Source: Diphasiastrum complanatum
Lineage: Eukaryota; Streptophyta; Lycopodiopsida; Lycopodiales; Lycopodiaceae
Direction: 5' to 3'
DNA: 64,000 bases
NCBI GenBank assembly: GCA_029204225.1
Contig: CM055100.1
Location: 14,734,719 to 14,798,718 of the forward strand
The notes beneath the pieces were generated by a model that did not search any database, had not been told where the DNA came from, and worked only from the letters and a program-made list of their open reading frames with translations. Shown here piece after piece: positions 60,669-64,000 of the stretch. The translations under genes and the position numbers were made by a program. Each line of letters opens with the position of its first letter. The first letter of the stretch is position 1.

Positions 60669-61365
60669 ATCTCCATCCTAGGGAGTTCAGGACAGCAGTA
60701 GAGAAAGCTATCAGAAGATAGGAAAGATTTCTCAGATTCTCAGGAAAGAATTGAGGAGGAAAATCGCTGTAGGAACAGCTTTCAAATCCTTGAAATTTGC
60801 TGGGAATTTACAATTGTTTGAGGCACAATCCCTTGTAGAAGCTCAGCGCTGAAAAATCAGGGATTTACCCTTGATTTTTATGTATCAGTTGTGGATTTTT
60901 GAGCACATTTTAAATAGAAAACGTGGAGCAGGTCCAGCACTGCCAAATTGGGTGGAAACTTCGAATTTGGAGTGAAATTTTCTGGAATTTGGAGCGGATC
61001 TGAGACAGAATCGTGGGTGCAGGTCCAGCGCTGAAGGTCTTTGGCAGAAACCACAAGTTTGCAACTGTTTTTGGGTCCTAAAACGGGAATTTTGGAGCAA
61101 AAGGTATACACCTCAGACAGCGAGGGAAGGGGCCAAGACGATCAGAAGTTTGTTTCTTTTTCTTGGTACCTTGATCTCTGATTTTTCCGGACAGCAGATC
61201 TGAAAGCAGTGGAGGAAGAGCTGAAAGGGCTTTTCTTGATTCTCTCTGTGGAAGTACAGTTCTCAGAAAGAGCTAAGTTTTCTTTCCCTCCTTGTACAGT
61301 TGTAAATTAGTCTTTTAGACTTTTTTTCCTTCAGAAGTTAAGGTAGCTCTCTTTCAGTTCCGAAG
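60669..61365 (+). other. Untranslated leader of the gypsy element
   Basis: Between PBS and gag ATG; about 700 bases without a long frame. It contains repeats of a phrase like GGAGCAGGTCCAGCRCTG (near 60925 and 61015). Such leaders normally hold packaging and dimer signals; none is identifiable by eye. Confidence 0.6.
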
Positions 61366-62511
61366 ATGACCACTCCTCAGGGACCTGATCAACCCCCGGA
61401 GAGAGGCTTCGACGAACTTGAAACAGAAGCCTTGGCTTACAGAAAAGGGAAGGAACCCATGGAAGTAGAAGAACAGGAACAGTTCGCCGAAGAACTCGAC
61501 GAACTGGTTACCAAGGAGCAGTTCCTCCAATTGGTAACAGAAGTGGATGAACTGAAGTTGGCATTAGCCAATTTCAAGTCCAGTGTGGACGACTCGTTCG
61601 CTGAACTCAAAAACTTGATTTTGAGTTCCGCGAAAGGAAGCCTTCCCTCCACTTCTCAGTTATCCCCTTCTCCACTTCCATCAGTTTCGGGTGAGACTTT
61701 ACGGTCTCACCCCAGTGTTTTTAAAGATTTAAAGCCTCCTACTTTTAATGGGGAAGAGAAGGATAGAAATGCAGATATTCTACAAACCTTCCTCAGCAAA
61801 TGGAAGAACATTCATGCTCTTAAACAGACCCCTGACCATTTGCAAGCAATTGAGGCCAGTCTTTCTTTAGGGCCTATGGCCTATAAGTGGTGGTTAAATC
61901 TCCAGGAGACTGGGCAGACTCCCCGGTCATGGAAAGCTTTTGAAGAAGCTTTCCTAAGAGAATTTCTACCAGAGAATGAACTTGATAGAGCCTGGGAAGC
62001 CTGGGAAAGAACAGTAATGGACAAGTCCCTCTTCCAATATATCTCGCAGTATCGAGAGGCAATTTTAAAGATTAAAAATATGGATGACTATCAAAAAATC
62101 AGGGGATTTGTCCGTGGCCTCAAAGATGAATATAAAGTAGAGGTCCAGAGAAACTCGCCTACTACCCTTGAGCAAGCTCTCAGATATGCTCAAATCTATG
62201 ATGATTCAGTGGGTAGGAAGAGAGCGAGACAGCAACCACTTTCTGAGCAGCTTCCTCAGAAAGACTTTCAATTTAAAAAGAAATTTTTAAAAAGAAAGAA
62301 AGAAGATAAATTTAAAGGTGAAGCTCCTCAGAAACGCCCTTCACTCATACAGCCCTTAAAACCAGATGATTTTGAGAAAGCCAAACAAGAACGTTTGTGC
62401 TTTGTGTGTATGGGCAAGGGACACACAGTCAGACAGTGTCCCAAGGGGCCTTTCACTAAAAAAGATAAAAAAACAAGTTCATCTTGTTCAGACTGTATGT
62501 TTCCCCAGTGA
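61366..62511 (+). CDS. Ty3/gypsy gag, intact
   Basis: 381 codons without a lesion. Residues ~1-110 are acidic and Ser-rich with a predicted coiled-coil stretch ([20 protein letters not shown]). The retrotransposon gag domain spans ~120-275 ([67 protein letters not shown]). A basic region and one zinc knuckle [14 protein letters not shown] (~348-361) follow. Gag assembles the virus-like particle and packages the RNA. The stop at 62509-62511 lies inside the start of the pol frame, so pol is read by a frame change. The host promoter is the LTR. Confidence 0.93.
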   Translation: MTTPQGPDQPPERGFDELETEALAYRKGKEPMEVEEQEQFAEELDELVTKEQFLQLVTEVDELKLALANFKSSVDDSFAELKNLILSSAKGSLPSTSQLSPSPLPSVSGETLRSHPSVFKDLKPPTFNGEEKDRNADILQTFLSKWKNIHALKQTPDHLQAIEASLSLGPMAYKWWLNLQETGQTPRSWKAFEEAFLREFLPENELDRAWEAWERTVMDKSLFQYISQYREAILKIKNMDDYQKIRGFVRGLKDEYKVEVQRNSPTTLEQALRYAQIYDDSVGRKRARQQPLSEQLPQKDFQFKKKFLKRKKEDKFKGEAPQKRPSLIQPLKPDDFEKAKQERLCFVCMGKGHTVRQCPKGPFTKKDKKTSSSCSDCMFPQ

Positions 62512-64000
62512 CTCGGCAGCTTCTGAGATCAAAGTGTATCATGAAGATCATGAACACTGTTGCCAGCTGACCTCTGCAATGCTAGCGAGACCCTTCAGCT
62601 TTGGGCCGCATGACCTAGTACGTATGCATGGGAAAGTTGGTAACCAGTCAGTAAGAGTCATGGTTGATGATGGGGCAACCCATAATTTCATCAACCACAC
62701 CCTGGTTAAAAAGCTTAAACTACCAGAAGTACCTAGTCAGCATAGGTACATAGTTTCATTAGCTAAGGGTGAAGATAAAAAAATATGGGAAACTATGGTA
62801 AGTAAGTTAAATCTTGGTATTCAGGGGTACCAAGATCAAATAAACTTTCAGATAATGCACCTGGATCGAACAGACATTGTTCTCGGGAGAGATTGGCTCT
62901 ACAGTTTAGGACCTTCCCTCCACAGAAACTATCAGGAGAACACCCTCAGCTTTCAGTATAAAGGCCGAGAGATCCAGTTGCATGGGGAGCATGATGTTCC
63001 CAACAGCCCTATGGTCTGCAGTTCAGAGCTCTGTCAGCTAATCGGAGACGAAGACCATCAGGTATTCTTATGTGACTTTCAGTTTATTCCTGAAGTTTCT
63101 ATTTCCAGTTCTATTCAGCAGAAAATCAGTAAATTTGAAACTTTATTGTCTAAATTTAAAGATGTTTTTCCTGAAGATTTGCCACATGGTTTACCACCTA
63201 GCAGAGAGGTAGATCATGTAATAAACCTAGTACCAGGTACAGCACCTGTTTCTAAACCTCCGTATCGGGTCAGCCGAACAGAGGATGAAGAAATAACTAG
63301 GCAGTTAACAGACTATCTTGGGAAAGGCCAAATTCAGACCAGTAGTTCACCATGGGCCTCACCAGTCCTATTGGTGAAAAAGGAGGGGTCTATGCGTCTT
63401 TGCGTAGATTACAGAGCCCTCAATAAAGTCACAATTAAGAATAAATACCCTATGCCTCGGGCAGACGAGTTGTTTGATCAACTCGACGGGGCTAAGTTTT
63501 TCAGTAAAATAGACCTTAGATCGGGATATCATCAAGTCCGTATAAAATCGGAAGATGTCTCAAAAACAGCCTTTAGGACTCGTCACGGTCATTATGAGTT
63601 TAAGGTGATGCCATTTGGGCTCACAAATGCTCCAGCTACCTTTATGACCTTGATGAACAGTGTCCTCAGACCATACTTGGGTAAATTTGTAGTCGTATTT
63701 TTAGATGACATCCTCGTTTACAGCAAAACCAGGAAGGAGCATCTAAAACACCTCAGAAAGGTGTTTCGACTGCTCAGAAAGCATAAGCTTTATGCTAAAC
63801 AATCCAAGTGTGAATTCTTCGTTGAAGAAGTAGCATATTTGGGTCACATTATCTCTTCAGATGGGATTAAGATGGACCCAAATAAGGTTAAAGCCATACT
63901 CAGTTGGCTGAGACCTCAGAATATTTTGGAACTTCAAATCTTTCTTGGTCTGGCGGGATATTACAGACGATTTGTCAAGGAATATGCTCAGATAGCAGTC
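62360..64000 (+). CDS. Ty3/gypsy pol (protease - reverse transcriptase), runs off window
   Basis: The frame is +1 relative to gag, open from 62360 to the window end. Protease: [20 protein letters not shown] (active-site Asp-Asp-Gly at 62666-62674 where Asp-Ser/Thr-Gly is usual), then [109 protein letters not shown]; catalytic FLDD in [14 protein letters not shown] at 63698-63709; then [20 protein letters not shown]. RNase H and integrase are beyond the window. No stop or shift seen: this is the youngest, potentially active element here. Confidence 0.95.

Overview
This window reads as nuclear DNA of a land plant with a large, retrotransposon-loaded genome. The evidence is an intron-rich chloroplast-targeted ARM-repeat gene, an intronless NHL/LEA_2 gene, the 3' exons of an MCM9-type helicase gene, dense decayed Ty1/copia and Ty3/gypsy elements, and very long CT/GA and TA microsatellites. 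The style (many long CT arrays, scattered genes, old elements) would fit a fern or another non-seed plant, but that is a weak inference. No rRNA, tRNA, CRISPR array or bacterial-type operon was seen.

Layout. 1-3.3 kb: end of a minus-strand copia element (gag, PBS, LTR start), a CT array and a worn ~0.4 kb tandem repeat. 4.05-4.67 kb: NHL/LEA_2 membrane protein gene with a possible TATA box and poly(A) signal. 5-13 kb: retroelement debris, namely a 1.16 kb sequence repeated in inverted orientation at 41.4-42.6 kb, a gypsy integrase remnant and copia fragments, plus a broken eIF4A-III copy. 15.0-21.7 kb (minus): a nine-exon ARM-repeat gene whose exons join in frame into about 939 codons with a likely plastid transit peptide. 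22-46.7 kb: an almost continuous copia/gypsy graveyard, including an LTR element with gag, protease and integrase but no reverse transcriptase, a gag-RT deletion fusion, a gypsy gag whose LTR abuts a truncated copia LTR, two satellite-like arrays, and a fairly young copia polyprotein. 49.0-50.1 kb (minus): the last four exons of an MCM9-like gene; its upstream exons were not found here. 55.6-60.1 kb: a run of short cassettes bounded by (TA)n tracts whose ends are built from GC-rich palindromic words. 60.1-64.0 kb: the 5' part of an apparently intact Ty3/gypsy element (LTR, PBS, gag, protease, RT) running off the window.

How the parts work together: the three host genes are independent single-copy loci separated by mobile DNA. 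The most unusual material is the 55.6-60.1 kb cluster. Several cassettes share one architecture (TA tract, terminal hexamer TCATAG/CTATGA or a CTTCCTTA end, palindromic GC word, A/T homopolymer) but use different palindromic words (TCGCGA, GGTACC, TCCGGA), and two cassettes share an internal body. They resemble the concept of microsatellite-targeting elements (rice Micron is the known example), but the interchangeable palindromic ends are not something I recognise.
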